Below, piece by piece: positions 41,654 to 50,384 of a stretch of 64,000 nucleotides of DNA. The DNA is taken from positions 124,001 through 188,000 of the forward strand of contig JADJPO010000006.1 in assembly GCA_016713225.1 (NCBI GenBank), written 5' to 3'. The translations under genes were made by a program, and so were the position numbers. This DNA comes from Kineosporiaceae bacterium (lineage in GTDB: Bacteria > Actinomycetota > Actinomycetes > Actinomycetales > Kineosporiaceae). The notes beneath the pieces were generated by a model. It searched no databases and was not told where the DNA came from. It saw only the letters and a program-made list of their open reading frames with translations. Within the stretch, counting starts at the first letter, position 1, and each line of letters opens with the position of its first letter.

Positions 41654-43588
41654 ATGTTCACGGCCGACCTATTGCACGACGCGGACGCCGAGGTGGCTCG
41701 GCTCAGCGTCGACAACGACGCGCTGCGGGTCGAGGTCGAGGCATTGCGGGCCGAGAACTCGGTGCAGCGGGAGCAGCTGGCGGGGCGCGAGGAGCGGTTG
41801 TCGGCGCGGGAGGCGGTGTGGGACTGGTTCACCGACGGTGGACCCGAGAACGAGGACGACCGGGACGTGGTGGCGGGGCGGATCTGCCGGACGTTCCTGA
41901 CCCCGGGCACCGTCGAGCCGTCGTTGGTGACCGTGGCGGCGGTCACTCTTGCGCAGTCGCAGCCGTCGGGATTGTCGGATGCGGAGGTGGTCTCGGCGGC
42001 GGTGGCGTGCCGGCAGGCGATCACCCACATCGAACTCACCCAAGCCCAACTCACCCGGGAGTTGGCGTGGCGGTATCAGGCGCGGCACCCGCATGAGCTG
42101 GATCTGGATGTCGAGGTGAACCTGCCGGAGTGGGTGCGTGACCCCGAGGAGCGGGCGTTGACGGCGGCGATCGAGGAGGTCGCCGCGGTGGCGCGGATCA
42201 GCCCCAGTGGGTTGCGGGCGCGGGTGGAGATGCTGGCGACCTGGCCCGAGGACCACGGCCGGCTGTATCGGGCGCTGCTGGAGGGCACGATCTCCACGAC
42301 CCGGGCGCGGGAGGTGGCCCGCCAGACCGCACGCCTGGCGGCGGGTCGGGCGCGGGACTGGGTGGAACAGATGATCCTGCCGGTGGCCGAGCAACTCGGC
42401 GCCGTGGGGTTGCGCAATCGGATCGAGCGGCTGATCGCGCAGGCCGACGCGGTGGCGTATCGCCGGATCCTGGACGATGCCGCCACCGAACGCGACACCG
42501 TCAAGGTCACCCAGCACGGCTACGGCCGGGCGGCCATCACTTACCGGGGCTCGCTCACCAACGTCGCCGAGCTCCATGCTGCGCTGCTGCACCGGGTCCG
42601 GGCCGTCACCTGCCCCGACAGTGGCAACGGTGGGTCGGTGGGGCAGCGGGAACGTCAGGCGGCCTCGATGGCGCAGGTCATGTTCGACCTGGTCACCGAC
42701 CCCGACACCATGCCCCCGCTGCTGCCCACCGCACCCGGCGGCGCCGGCGACGGTGACCCTGACGCCGCGACCACCACCCGGCACACCGACACCCCGCACG
42801 CACCGGAACCGACCGAGGCGACCACGGCCCCGGCGACAGGCGAGGACGAGACCGGTGACGACGTGGTCAGTGACGAGGTGACCGGCGGCGGCGTGACCCG
42901 TGGTGGCCTGCTCGGCGGCGACGCCGTCAGCGCCCCGGCGCCGGCCTGCCCGGGGATCCGGGTTGAACCCAAGGTGTCGTTGAACGTCACCATCCCCTTC
43001 CAGGTCCTCACCGCCCTCTGGGCCGGTCAGCGACCGCCGACCGGATCCGGATGGGTCGAAGCGGCCGGCCACGGACCCATCCCGACCGATGCCCTCGCCG
43101 CGATCCTCGACAAGTACGGGAGACGCGCGCTGTGGCGATGCCAGGTCCTCGACGACCGACCCGACTCCCCGACCTACGGCACCCTCATCGCGATCGGCCG
43201 CGCCGCCACCGACCCCGGGTACACGCCGTCCCCGTTCATGAAGGCCCTGGTCAAGGCCAACCGGCCGCGGTGCTCCCACCCCGGCTGCGGTCGTCCCGCC
43301 ATCGAGGCCGACCTCGACCACCTCACCGCCCACAGCGCGGGCGGCCAGACCAGCGAGAAGAACCTGGCCCCTCTGTGCCGATTCCACCACCTGTTGAAGC
43401 ACCACGCCGGGTTCACTCCGACGCTGGACACTGTCACGGGGCAGGTCACCTGGCGCACGCCGTCCGGACACCACGTCAGCGAACCACCCGACACCCCACC
43501 ACCCTTGGCGGCCGAGGGCGACCTGCCCGGTGCCTGGCCGCTCCTGCCGCCACCGCGCCGTCCCGAGGGAACCCCGCCACCGTTCTGA
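41654..43588 (+). CDS. DUF222 / HNH endonuclease (13E12 repeat-type)
   Basis: 644 residues. The DUF222 domain covers about residues 85-320 (ITHIELTQAQLTRELAWRYQ, VAAVARISPSGLRARVEML, EGTISTTRAREVARQTARL). A Pro/Thr/Asp-rich, low-complexity segment follows (about 350-430). The C-terminal HNH nuclease is CSHPGCGRPAIEADLDHLTA then HSAGGQTSEKNLAPLCRFHH, with CXXC-like zinc cysteines and the His-Asn-His triad. Such genes are frequent multicopy elements in actinomycetes, comparable to the M. tuberculosis 13E12 group, some of which are LexA-controlled. Here too an SOS box lies at the promoter. No intein or intron remnant was seen. Confidence 0.92.
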   Translation: MFTADLLHDADAEVARLSVDNDALRVEVEALRAENSVQREQLAGREERLSAREAVWDWFTDGGPENEDDRDVVAGRICRTFLTPGTVEPSLVTVAAVTLAQSQPSGLSDAEVVSAAVACRQAITHIELTQAQLTRELAWRYQARHPHELDLDVEVNLPEWVRDPEERALTAAIEEVAAVARISPSGLRARVEMLATWPEDHGRLYRALLEGTISTTRAREVARQTARLAAGRARDWVEQMILPVAEQLGAVGLRNRIERLIAQADAVAYRRILDDAATERDTVKVTQHGYGRAAITYRGSLTNVAELHAALLHRVRAVTCPDSGNGGSVGQRERQAASMAQVMFDLVTDPDTMPPLLPTAPGGAGDGDPDAATTTRHTDTPHAPEPTEATTAPATGEDETGDDVVSDEVTGGGVTRGGLLGGDAVSAPAPACPGIRVEPKVSLNVTIPFQVLTALWAGQRPPTGSGWVEAAGHGPIPTDALAAILDKYGRRALWRCQVLDDRPDSPTYGTLIAIGRAATDPGYTPSPFMKALVKANRPRCSHPGCGRPAIEADLDHLTAHSAGGQTSEKNLAPLCRFHHLLKHHAGFTPTLDTVTGQVTWRTPSGHHVSEPPDTPPPLAAEGDLPGAWPLLPPPRRPEGTPPPF

Positions 43589-43617
43589 GTGAGGGTTCTC
43601 GAGTCAGTGCCGTCGAG

Positions 43618-44595
43618 TCAGAGCGTCAGCAGCACCTTGCCAACATGGCCGGACGACTCGACCAAGCGATGGGCGTCGGCCGCCTGATCCAGCGGAAAGC
43701 GTTCGTGGATCACGGGTTTCACCACACCATCGGTGAGCAGCGGCCAGACGTGTTCGACCACACTGGCCACGATGGAGGCCTTCTCGTCCGCCGGACGCGA
43801 CCGCAGTGAGGTCGCCAACACCGCCGCCCGCTTGGACAGCAACAACCCGAGATCGAGCTCGGCCTTGCGCCCGCCCTGCAGCCCGATCACCACCAGCCGG
43901 CCATTCGTGGCGAGCAGGGACACGTTGCGCCCCAAGTACTTCGCGCCCATGTTGTCGAGCACCACGTCTGCTCCGCGCCCTCCGGTGGCCTCGCGGACGA
44001 CGTCCACGAAGTCCTGCTCGCGGTAGTTGACCAGCACCGTGGCGCCCAGTTCGGCGCAGCGGGCCAGCTTGTCGGCCGACCCGGCCGTCACCGCCACGGT
44101 GGCCCCGATCTGGCGCGCCAGTTGGATCGCCATGGTGCCGATACCGCTGGACCCGCCGTGCACCAGCAGCGTCTCGGTCGGACGCAATCGCGCCAGCATG
44201 AAGACATTGCTCCACACCGTGCAGGTGACCTCGGGCAGCGCGGCAGCGTCCACCAGCGACACCCCGGCCGGCACCGGCAGCAACTGCCCAGCCGGCACCG
44301 CGACCCGCTCGGCATAGCCGCCCCCGGCCAACAGCGCGCAGGCCTCGTCACCCACCGCCCAACCCTCGACGCCGTCCCCGACGGCGGTCACGGTGCCGCT
44401 GGCCTCCAAGCCCAGCCACTCCGGCGCCCCGGGTGGCGGTGGGTAGTGGCCCATCCGTTGCATGATGTCGGCCCGGTTCACGGCGGTGGCCGCGACGTCG
44501 AGCACCACCTCACCCGGCCCGGCCACCGGCTCGGGGACCTCGGCCACGGTCATCATCTCGGGCCCACCCGGGGCGGTCACCACGACGGCTCTCAT
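43618..44595 (-). CDS. NAD(P)H:quinone oxidoreductase, zinc-independent MDR family
   Basis: 325 residues. MRAVVVTAPGGPEMMTVAEV is the typical start; NADPH-binding GGSSGIGTMAIQLARQIGA lies near residue 148; also AVNRADIMQRMGHYPPPPG near 38 (the AD/NR substrate loop of PIG3-like members) and GGRGADVVLDNMGAKYL near 205. No zinc cysteines are present. It would reduce quinones to prevent redox cycling. ATG lies 7 bases after TAGATT, so leaderless. It is followed on the same strand by no gene; the mobA-like gene lies upstream. Confidence 0.93.
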   Translation of the reverse strand: MRAVVVTAPGGPEMMTVAEVPEPVAGPGEVVLDVAATAVNRADIMQRMGHYPPPPGAPEWLGLEASGTVTAVGDGVEGWAVGDEACALLAGGGYAERVAVPAGQLLPVPAGVSLVDAAALPEVTCTVWSNVFMLARLRPTETLLVHGGSSGIGTMAIQLARQIGATVAVTAGSADKLARCAELGATVLVNYREQDFVDVVREATGGRGADVVLDNMGAKYLGRNVSLLATNGRLVVIGLQGGRKAELDLGLLLSKRAAVLATSLRSRPADEKASIVASVVEHVWPLLTDGVVKPVIHERFPLDQAADAHRLVESSGHVGKVLLTL

Positions 44596-44616
44596 GCTCA
44601 GGAATCTAGCCTCTGC

Positions 44617-45294
44617 TCACGAATCCAGGAGTGTCCGCTCGACCACAGCCAGCGCCTCGGGCGTATCGAGGTCGAGCGACTCTCGCGCGGTGACCGGCAA
44701 CGTCGACAGCCCGAGCCCGGCGAGCAGCGAGCGCATCGAGGCATGGGCGGGCGGGAGTCCGGCGAGCGCCTCCGCGAGCGGGCCGCTGCGATAGACGGCG
44801 AGCAGAGGCTGGCGCACGCCGTCCGGGTCGATCCCGACCACCCCCGCCGGGTGCGCGTCGTCCGGCTCGGCTCGACCGGCGGCGACCAGTCTGACCACCG
44901 CCGTCCGGGCACACGGCATGTCCCCGGCCAGGACCACGACCAGATCGCTCGACCCGGCGAGCATCGAGAGCCCGGCGGCCAGGGCGGCGACCGGTCCGCC
45001 GCCGGCCGGTTCCTCCACCGTCCACCGCACCTGGGGGTGGGTGCGATCGATCTGTGCCCGAGCCGGGTGCGCTGACGGGGCCACGATCACCACAGGCGGG
45101 GGCGCGGCGTCGTCCGGGGCCTGGGTTGCCGCCTGGATCCCGGCCAGGCCGGCGGTCACCACGTGCAGCAGCACCGGTTGCCCGAGCAGGAGTTGGGCCG
45201 TTTTGTCCACCCCCGCCCAGCGGGTCGATCGGCCGCCGGCGACGACGATCAGGCCGACTCTGCGACCGATGGCGGACGACGGTGGCGGGCTCAC
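44617..45294 (-). CDS. MobA-like NTP transferase
   Basis: 225 residues, GTG start 6 bases after CAGACT. The nucleotide-binding motif is GLIVVAGGRSTRWAGVDKTA at residues 14-33 (GG-S-R-G/D-K pattern), the metal-binding VVVLAGDMPCA near 117, and DTPEAL at the end. MobA attaches GMP to molybdopterin, but here GGRSTRWAGVDKT departs from the common GGxSxRMGxDK, so other sugar- or cofactor-nucleotide products are possible. No molybdenum genes are adjacent. It is divergent from the conservon with a 131-base spacer. Confidence 0.82.
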   Translation of the reverse strand: MSPPPSSAIGRRVGLIVVAGGRSTRWAGVDKTAQLLLGQPVLLHVVTAGLAGIQAATQAPDDAAPPPVVIVAPSAHPARAQIDRTHPQVRWTVEEPAGGGPVAALAAGLSMLAGSSDLVVVLAGDMPCARTAVVRLVAAGRAEPDDAHPAGVVGIDPDGVRQPLLAVYRSGPLAEALAGLPPAHASMRSLLAGLGLSTLPVTARESLDLDTPEALAVVERTLLDS

Positions 45295-45425
45295 CCGCGC
45301 AGTCTGCCGCCCCGCGGGTGCGGCGAACAGGTGACATCGCCCCCCAGAGGTGTGGCGAGAGCACCGAGCGTCCGACGAACACCAAGGCGCCAGGGAAGCG
45401 CTGCGCCGATGGGGAAAGGGCCTCG

Positions 45426-48400
45426 ATGCGTCGACAGCTGGGCATTCGGTGGAAGGTTCTTGCCGTTCTGGCCCTGCCCGTCACCCTGTTGGCCGTCGTC
45501 GCGGGCAGCGAGACGCTCGATTCCCTGCACCAGGTCCGCGTCGCGCGCGAGGTCGGCGACTTCGCCGACACCCAGGATCAGGTCACCCGCACCATCACGG
45601 CCCTCCAGCGTGAACGCCTGGCGTCCATGCCGCCCACGTCGCCCCAGCTGACCACCCTGCGGGCCGCCTCCGACCGCGAGCTGGTCTCCCTGGCCAGTGC
45701 CCTGCGGGACGGCGACCTCGGGGGTGCGGTGCCTCAGGTCGCGGCCGTCATCGATCACGTCCAGAGCGTCAACGCCAAGGTTGCGGAGCAACGCCGAGCC
45801 GTGGACGGCGGCGGAAGACCCGACCGGGTGCGGTCGGGGTACTCCGAGATCATCGCCGCGGACGTCGAACTCGCCGGGGCCGTCGGCGAGGCGCTGGCCG
45901 ACCGCACGCTCGCTCGCCGGTTCGCCACGGTCACCCTGCTGCATCGCGCAGTCGAAGCGGCCGCCACCGCGCAACTGGTGGGTGGTGACGCCATCGGCGC
46001 CGGTGGGGCCACCGCCGAACAGCACGCCGACCTGGCCGTGGCACTCGCCGATCACGCTCGCGCCCTGGCCGCGTTCAAGTCCAGTGGCAGCGTGGTCGAG
46101 CCGCAGGTTCAGCAGCAGGCCGTCGCGGCGGCGGCGGCCTTCCTCGAACTGGCCGGTCGCCTCCAGAGCGCCGCGGACGGCGACAGTGCCGTCACCGCCG
46201 AGATCTGGACGGCGGTCGCCGACGATCAGACCGAGGCCCTGCGTCGGTTGGCCCACGGCGTGGCGGCCGACGCGTCGACCGAGGCCCAGTCATCGGCCGA
46301 GTCGGCCGGTCAGCGCGCGGCACTGGTGACCGGCGTCGCGGTGGCCCTGGTGGGCCTGATGGTGCTGCTCGCACTGATGCAGTCCCGCCGGATCACCGCT
46401 CCGTTGCGCCGGCTGGCAGCGGTCACCACGCTCACCCGGGAGGAACTGCCGGCCGCGGTCGAGGCGATCTCGGTGAAGGGCGCGGCCTCGGCGGAGTTGC
46501 CCACGGTCGAGCAGGAGTCCGAGGACGAGGTCGGCGCTGTGGCGGCGGCCTTCGCCGAGGTGCAGGAGACCGTGCTCGACATCGCCCACCAGCAGGCGCA
46601 GTTGCGCTCCTCCCTGGCCGAGACGTTCGTCAACGTGGCCCGGCGCAATCAGGTGCTGCTTGCCCGCCAGCTGTCGTTCATCGACCGGCTCGAGCGCAGC
46701 GAAGAGGACCCGGACGTTCTGCAGAACCTCTTCCGGCTCGATCACCTGGCGACCCGCATGCGCCGCAACGCCGAGAGTCTGCTGGTGTTGGCCGGGATCG
46801 ATTCCGGACGACGCGCTCGCGCGGCGATGCCGTTGACGGACGTGATCCGCACCGCGATCAGCGAGGTCGAGCACTACGAGCGGGTGCAGCTCGAGACGGG
46901 GATGAACCCGTTGGTGGTGGCCCACCTGACGCTGCCGGCCGCCCACCTGATCGCCGAGCTGATCGAGAACGCCACCAACTTCTCCGAGCCGAGTACGCCG
47001 GTGGTGGTCTCGACCCAGGGCTCGCCTCACGGCGTCCAGATCAGCGTGATCGACCAGGGGCTGGGGCTGTCACCAGAGGATCTGGCGGCCGCCAACCAGC
47101 GGCTCGCGGACGTCGACTCCACGGTGCTGGTGCCCGTCAACACCTCCGGGGTGCAGCGGCTCGGCCTGTACGTCGTCGCGCGTCTGGCGGCACGTCTCGG
47201 TGCACGGGTGTGGCTGCAGAATGCCTCCGGCAGTGGCACCGTCGCGATGGTCGAGCTGCCCGGGGTGGTGTTCGTCGAGGGCTCGACACCGGCCTCCACC
47301 GGGATCATCGATCACATCGACGTCGCCGGCGCGGAGAACCCTCCCCCCGTGATCCTGCGGCGCACCCAGGAGCCAGTGGCCGACGACCCGGAACCGGTGA
47401 TGCCCGAACCGGTCGTGCCCGAACCAATCGCCAAGCCCGAACCGATCACCATGCCCGAACCGCTGGCGATGCCCGAACCCCTGGCGATGCCCGAACCCCT
47501 GGTGATGCCGGGGCCGATCGCGCCGGAAGAACCGGGGGAGTCGGCCGACACCGTCCCGCCGCTGCCTCGGCGTCGTCCGGCCACGTCTGCGGCGCCGCCG
47601 CCGCTCACCGCGCCCCTGCCCGCCGCCGGGTACGGCAGCCAGTACGGGGCCGAGCTGCCCGAAGGCACCGCCAACCAGGGCTTCCAGGTGCCGCCTCCGC
47701 CGGGGCAGTACGGCTACGAACTGACCTCCGGTCAGGTGCCGCCGGCCTCCGTCGTGGTGCCGCCTCCGCCGGCCGAGGTGGCAGAGGTCCTGCCGCCGAG
47801 TGACCCCTTCCCGCCGGCAGCGCCGCCCGCGATGCCCTCACCAGCCGCGCCCTCCCCACCCGCGCCCTCCCCACCCGCTCCGCTGGCCTCGACGATGCCG
47901 GTCACGATGGACGTGCTGCCACAGCGTCAGCAGAGCGGCTTCTCGCTCGGCCGGTTCGGACGGCGCGGTCGCGCGCAGCGGTTCGAGGACGAGCACCCCG
48001 AGCCGATTGCGCCGCTCCTGCCACCGATCGCCACGGTCAGCGAGGTGGACCAGGGATCCCGTCGCGCCCAGGGCGTGGCCCCGTCGGTCCCGTTGCCGCC
48101 GACCGAGCCGGCGTCGTCGTCCGGGCCGTCGGAGCGTGCGGAACTGGCCTCGACGGCGTTGTCCGAGCTCAGCATGCTGGCCTCGTACCGCCCGGAGGTC
48201 GGCGGCGGTTCGCCCGCCACCCTCACCAAGCGGACCCCCGCGCCCATGCCGGCCGCCGAGGTGGCGCCGTCCCCGGTGTTGCCCGAGGCCGACGTACTCG
48301 GCGTGCCCGAACCGGACTCCCGGCCGCGCACCGCCGAGGCGGTTCGCAGCACGATGTCCGGCTTCCTGCGCGGCGCGAGCGAGGGTCGCGGACTCGGCGG

Positions 48401-48506
48401 CATCAGCCCGCGGCAGGCGCCATCCGCGGCGTCCCTCGGTTATGGCTCCCCCCTCCCGACCACCGGCTACGGCGCACCCGCCCCGACACCGCAGGAGCAC
48501 ATGTGA
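45426..48506 (+). CDS. cvnA: Conservon histidine-kinase-like protein CvnA with NIT sensor domain
   Basis: 1026 residues, ATG behind GGGGAAAGGG. Two membrane helices (about 8-26 and 297-319) enclose a nitrate/nitrite-sensing (NIT)-like exported helical domain. A HAMP-like segment follows, then a helical region with VARRNQVLLARQLSFIDRLE and HLATRMRRNAESLLVLAGID, and a GHKL ATPase (HLIAELIENATNFSEPS near 507, VIDQGLGLSPEDL near 543, RLGLYVVARLAARLGARVWL near 577). The conserved phosphorylatable His is not clearly present, as in other CvnA proteins. Residues 640-1026 are a Pro-rich tail with MPEPLA repeats. First gene of cvnABCD. Confidence 0.93.
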   Translation: MRRQLGIRWKVLAVLALPVTLLAVVAGSETLDSLHQVRVAREVGDFADTQDQVTRTITALQRERLASMPPTSPQLTTLRAASDRELVSLASALRDGDLGGAVPQVAAVIDHVQSVNAKVAEQRRAVDGGGRPDRVRSGYSEIIAADVELAGAVGEALADRTLARRFATVTLLHRAVEAAATAQLVGGDAIGAGGATAEQHADLAVALADHARALAAFKSSGSVVEPQVQQQAVAAAAAFLELAGRLQSAADGDSAVTAEIWTAVADDQTEALRRLAHGVAADASTEAQSSAESAGQRAALVTGVAVALVGLMVLLALMQSRRITAPLRRLAAVTTLTREELPAAVEAISVKGAASAELPTVEQESEDEVGAVAAAFAEVQETVLDIAHQQAQLRSSLAETFVNVARRNQVLLARQLSFIDRLERSEEDPDVLQNLFRLDHLATRMRRNAESLLVLAGIDSGRRARAAMPLTDVIRTAISEVEHYERVQLETGMNPLVVAHLTLPAAHLIAELIENATNFSEPSTPVVVSTQGSPHGVQISVIDQGLGLSPEDLAAANQRLADVDSTVLVPVNTSGVQRLGLYVVARLAARLGARVWLQNASGSGTVAMVELPGVVFVEGSTPASTGIIDHIDVAGAENPPPVILRRTQEPVADDPEPVMPEPVVPEPIAKPEPITMPEPLAMPEPLAMPEPLVMPGPIAPEEPGESADTVPPLPRRRPATSAAPPPLTAPLPAAGYGSQYGAELPEGTANQGFQVPPPPGQYGYELTSGQVPPASVVVPPPPAEVAEVLPPSDPFPPAAPPAMPSPAAPSPPAPSPPAPLASTMPVTMDVLPQRQQSGFSLGRFGRRGRAQRFEDEHPEPIAPLLPPIATVSEVDQGSRRAQGVAPSVPLPPTEPASSSGPSERAELASTALSELSMLASYRPEVGGGSPATLTKRTPAPMPAAEVAPSPVLPEADVLGVPEPDSRPRTAEAVRSTMSGFLRGASEGRGLGGISPRQAPSAASLGYGSPLPTTGYGAPAPTPQEHM
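47449..47509 (+). repeat. Tandem repeats coding MPEPLA units in cvnA
   Basis: About three copies of an 18-base unit, ATGCCCGAACCNCTGGCG, preceded by degenerate MPEPVV/PEPIAK units. It forms part of the disordered Pro-rich tail and may vary in length between strains. Confidence 0.7.
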
Positions 48507-48952
48507 ACCCGATGGAGGACGTCGCCGACGTCGCCTGGTTGCTGGACAACTTCGTCCGCAGCGTTCCCGGCTCGCGGCATGCCCTGGTGGTCTCCGCCGA
48601 CGGCCTGCTGATGGCCATGTCCACCGAACTCGACCGCACCAGTGGCGACCAGCTCGCCGCCGTGGTGGCCGGGCTGACCAGCCTGACCCGCGGCGCAGCC
48701 CGTCATCTGCGGGCCGGGGAGGTGCGGCAGTCGGTGGTCGAGATGGACGATCGATTCCTGGTGCTGATGAGCATCTCGGACGGGTCGATGCTCGCCGTGG
48801 TGGCCGACGGCGGCTGCGACATCGGCTTGATCGGCTACGAGATGGCCCTGCTGGTGACCCGGGCCGAGAGCTCGCTCACGCCGCAGCTGGTCTCGCACCT
48901 GCGGTCTCAGCTACCGGTCTCGGGGCCGGTCCGCACGGTGATCGGTGGGTGA
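48503..48952 (+). CDS. cvnB: Roadblock/LC7 protein CvnB
   Basis: 149 residues. GTG overlaps the cvnA stop codon (GTGA). A single roadblock fold: DVAWLLDNFVRSVPGSRHAL, VVSADGLLMAMSTELDR, and GYEMALLVTRAESSL. In conservons CvnB binds the GTPase CvnD and acts as its regulator. Length and order fit the standard cvnABCD operon. Confidence 0.95.
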   Translation: MNPMEDVADVAWLLDNFVRSVPGSRHALVVSADGLLMAMSTELDRTSGDQLAAVVAGLTSLTRGAARHLRAGEVRQSVVEMDDRFLVLMSISDGSMLAVVADGGCDIGLIGYEMALLVTRAESSLTPQLVSHLRSQLPVSGPVRTVIGG

Positions 48953-49340
48953 CCTGCACATGATCAAGCGAACGCCGGAGCCGCCGGAGGAACACCACGC
49001 CTCCGAGGTACGGCCCTACACCCTGACCGGCGGACGTACCCGGTCGACCGCTGGTGAGCTGCCGATGGAGACGCTGGTCGAATCGCTGGCGGCGGTGCCC
49101 TCCGGACGGACCCCCGAGGAGCGCGACATCCTCGCCTTGGCCACCAGCTCCTACACCTCGATCGCCGAGCTGTCGGCCCACACCAAACTGCCGATGGGTG
49201 TGGTGCGCGTGCTGGTCGGTGACCTCGAGGCCGCCGGCCTGCTCTACGTGCACGGACTGTCCACCGCGAACGAGGTGCCCTCACCCCTCGCCGCCACGAC
49301 CCTCCTGGAGAGTGTCCTCGATGGCATCTGCGCACTCTGA
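48945..49340 (+). CDS. cvnC: DUF742 protein CvnC
   Basis: 131 residues. GTG overlaps the end of cvnB by 8 bases. DUF742 signature: VRPYTLTGGRTRSTAGELPM then ETLVESL, and KLPMGVVRVLVGDLEAAGLL, a winged-helix-like end. Function in the conservon complex is unknown. Confidence 0.95.
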   Translation: MGDLHMIKRTPEPPEEHHASEVRPYTLTGGRTRSTAGELPMETLVESLAAVPSGRTPEERDILALATSSYTSIAELSAHTKLPMGVVRVLVGDLEAAGLLYVHGLSTANEVPSPLAATTLLESVLDGICAL

Positions 49341-49983
49341 CCTCACCGGGTACGGCGTCTCGGCAGCCTCGGTGGAGCCGGCTCGTCCGGCCCCGATGCC
49401 CGTGCCCGCACCCCGTCACGCGAGGAGCACCCGGCCGGCCCCGCCGACGACGGTGAAGATCGTGGTGGCCGGGGGATTCGCCGTCGGCAAGACCACGTTC
49501 ATCTCCTCCATCTCGGACATCGACCCGCTCTCGACCGAGGCTGCGATGACCGAGCACTCGGTGGGGGTCGACCACGCCGGGGCCGCGACGGCCACCAAGA
49601 CCACCACCACGGTCGCGATGGACTTCGGCCGGATCGCGTTACCGGGCAACCTGTGGCTCTATCTGTTCGGCACCCCGGGGCAGGATCGCTTCCTGTTCAT
49701 GTGGGACGACCTGATGCGCGGCGCGATCGGTTGTGTGGTGCTGGTCGACACCGACCGCCTGGACCAGTGCTTCCCGGCGGTCGACTACGTCGAGTCCCGC
49801 GGCATCCCGTTCGTGGTGGCGGTGAACTGCTTCAACGGGGTGGCCAAGCACACCCTGGACGACGTCCGCGACGCGCTGTCGATCTCGCCCGAGGTGCCCA
49901 TGATGTACACCGACGCCCGGGCTCGGGCGGCGACCAAGCAGGCGCTGGTGTCGTTGGTCCAGTACGCGATGCGGCGCACCTGA
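49321..49983 (+). CDS. cvnD: Ras-like GTPase CvnD
   Basis: 220 residues, ATG overlapping cvnC by 20 bases. A Pro-rich leader of about 45 residues precedes the G domain: G1 VVAGGFAVGKTTFISSISDI, G3 LWLYLFGTPGQDRFLFMWDD, G4 AVNCFNGV (NXXD position occupied by NCFN, as in other CvnD/MglA-like proteins). In conservons CvnD cycles GTP with CvnB and CvnC at the membrane with CvnA, resembling eukaryotic GPCR signalling. The operon ends at 49983. Confidence 0.95.
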   Translation: MASAHSDLTGYGVSAASVEPARPAPMPVPAPRHARSTRPAPPTTVKIVVAGGFAVGKTTFISSISDIDPLSTEAAMTEHSVGVDHAGAATATKTTTTVAMDFGRIALPGNLWLYLFGTPGQDRFLFMWDDLMRGAIGCVVLVDTDRLDQCFPAVDYVESRGIPFVVAVNCFNGVAKHTLDDVRDALSISPEVPMMYTDARARAATKQALVSLVQYAMRRT

Positions 49984-49997
49984 GTCTCTTTCGGTAG

Positions 49998-50006
49998 TTA
50001 TCCACA
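49998..50006 (+). promoter_or_regulatory. Perfect DnaA box (TTATCCACA)
   Basis: One exact match to the strong E. coli consensus, 15 bases after the cvnD stop codon. No second box, AT-rich region or replication gene is near, so an origin is not supported. Confidence 0.4.
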
Positions 50007-50056
50007 GTTTCTGATTCGCTCTGTCGCTCGTCCGGATCGGCTGGATACGGTCGAAC

Positions 50057-50089
50057 CGATCTCGATCGATCTCGATTGATCTCGGGCGA
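50057..50089 (+). repeat. GATCTCGAT direct repeats before the toxin locus
   Basis: CGATCTCGAT, CGATCTCGAT, TGATCTCGGG: a 10-base unit repeated three times immediately before the ribosome site of the first gene (start 50103). Possible operator. Confidence 0.55.
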
Positions 50090-50102
50090 AGCGGAGAGCA
50101 TT

Positions 50103-50384
50103 GTGGCGCAAGGATTTGGGGCCGATACGACGGCGGCCGCCGACGTGGTGAGCGACCTGCGGTTGATCGCGGCCGAGCTGCTGTCGGTGGCCGGAACGGC
50201 CGTCATCGATTCCACGGCAACGGGTTCGGGGCAGGTGTCCGAGGCCTTGCGTCGCTTCGTCGAGGTGACGTCCGACCATCGTGAGCGGGCCATCGTCCTG
50301 ATCGATGCTGCGGCCGGACGGCTGCAGGGTCTCGTCGAGGGATCCGCCGCGGTGGACGGCGTGTTGGTGGCGACGCTGGCATGA
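50103..50384 (+). CDS. Small helical protein at the head of the T7-like toxin locus
   Basis: 93 residues, GTG behind CGGAGAG. All-helical with a repeated hydrophobic pattern (AADVVSDLRLIAAELLSVAG, RAIVLIDAAAGRLQGLVEG). No WXG motif and no recognised family, but size and helical content fit an ESX-type secretion target or chaperone-like factor. The stop overlaps the start of the next gene (ATGA), so the two are coupled. Confidence 0.65.
   Translation: MAQGFGADTTAAADVVSDLRLIAAELLSVAGTAVIDSTATGSGQVSEALRRFVEVTSDHRERAIVLIDAAAGRLQGLVEGSAAVDGVLVATLA

Noticed and set aside
41654..43588. DUF222/HNH gene considered as an insertion sequence or homing element
   Set aside because: No terminal inverted repeats, target duplication or interrupted host gene is visible around it.
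49998..50090. DnaA box plus GATCTCGAT repeats considered as a replication origin
   Set aside because: Only one DnaA box, no AT-rich unwinding element, no dnaA/dnaN or plasmid replication gene nearby.
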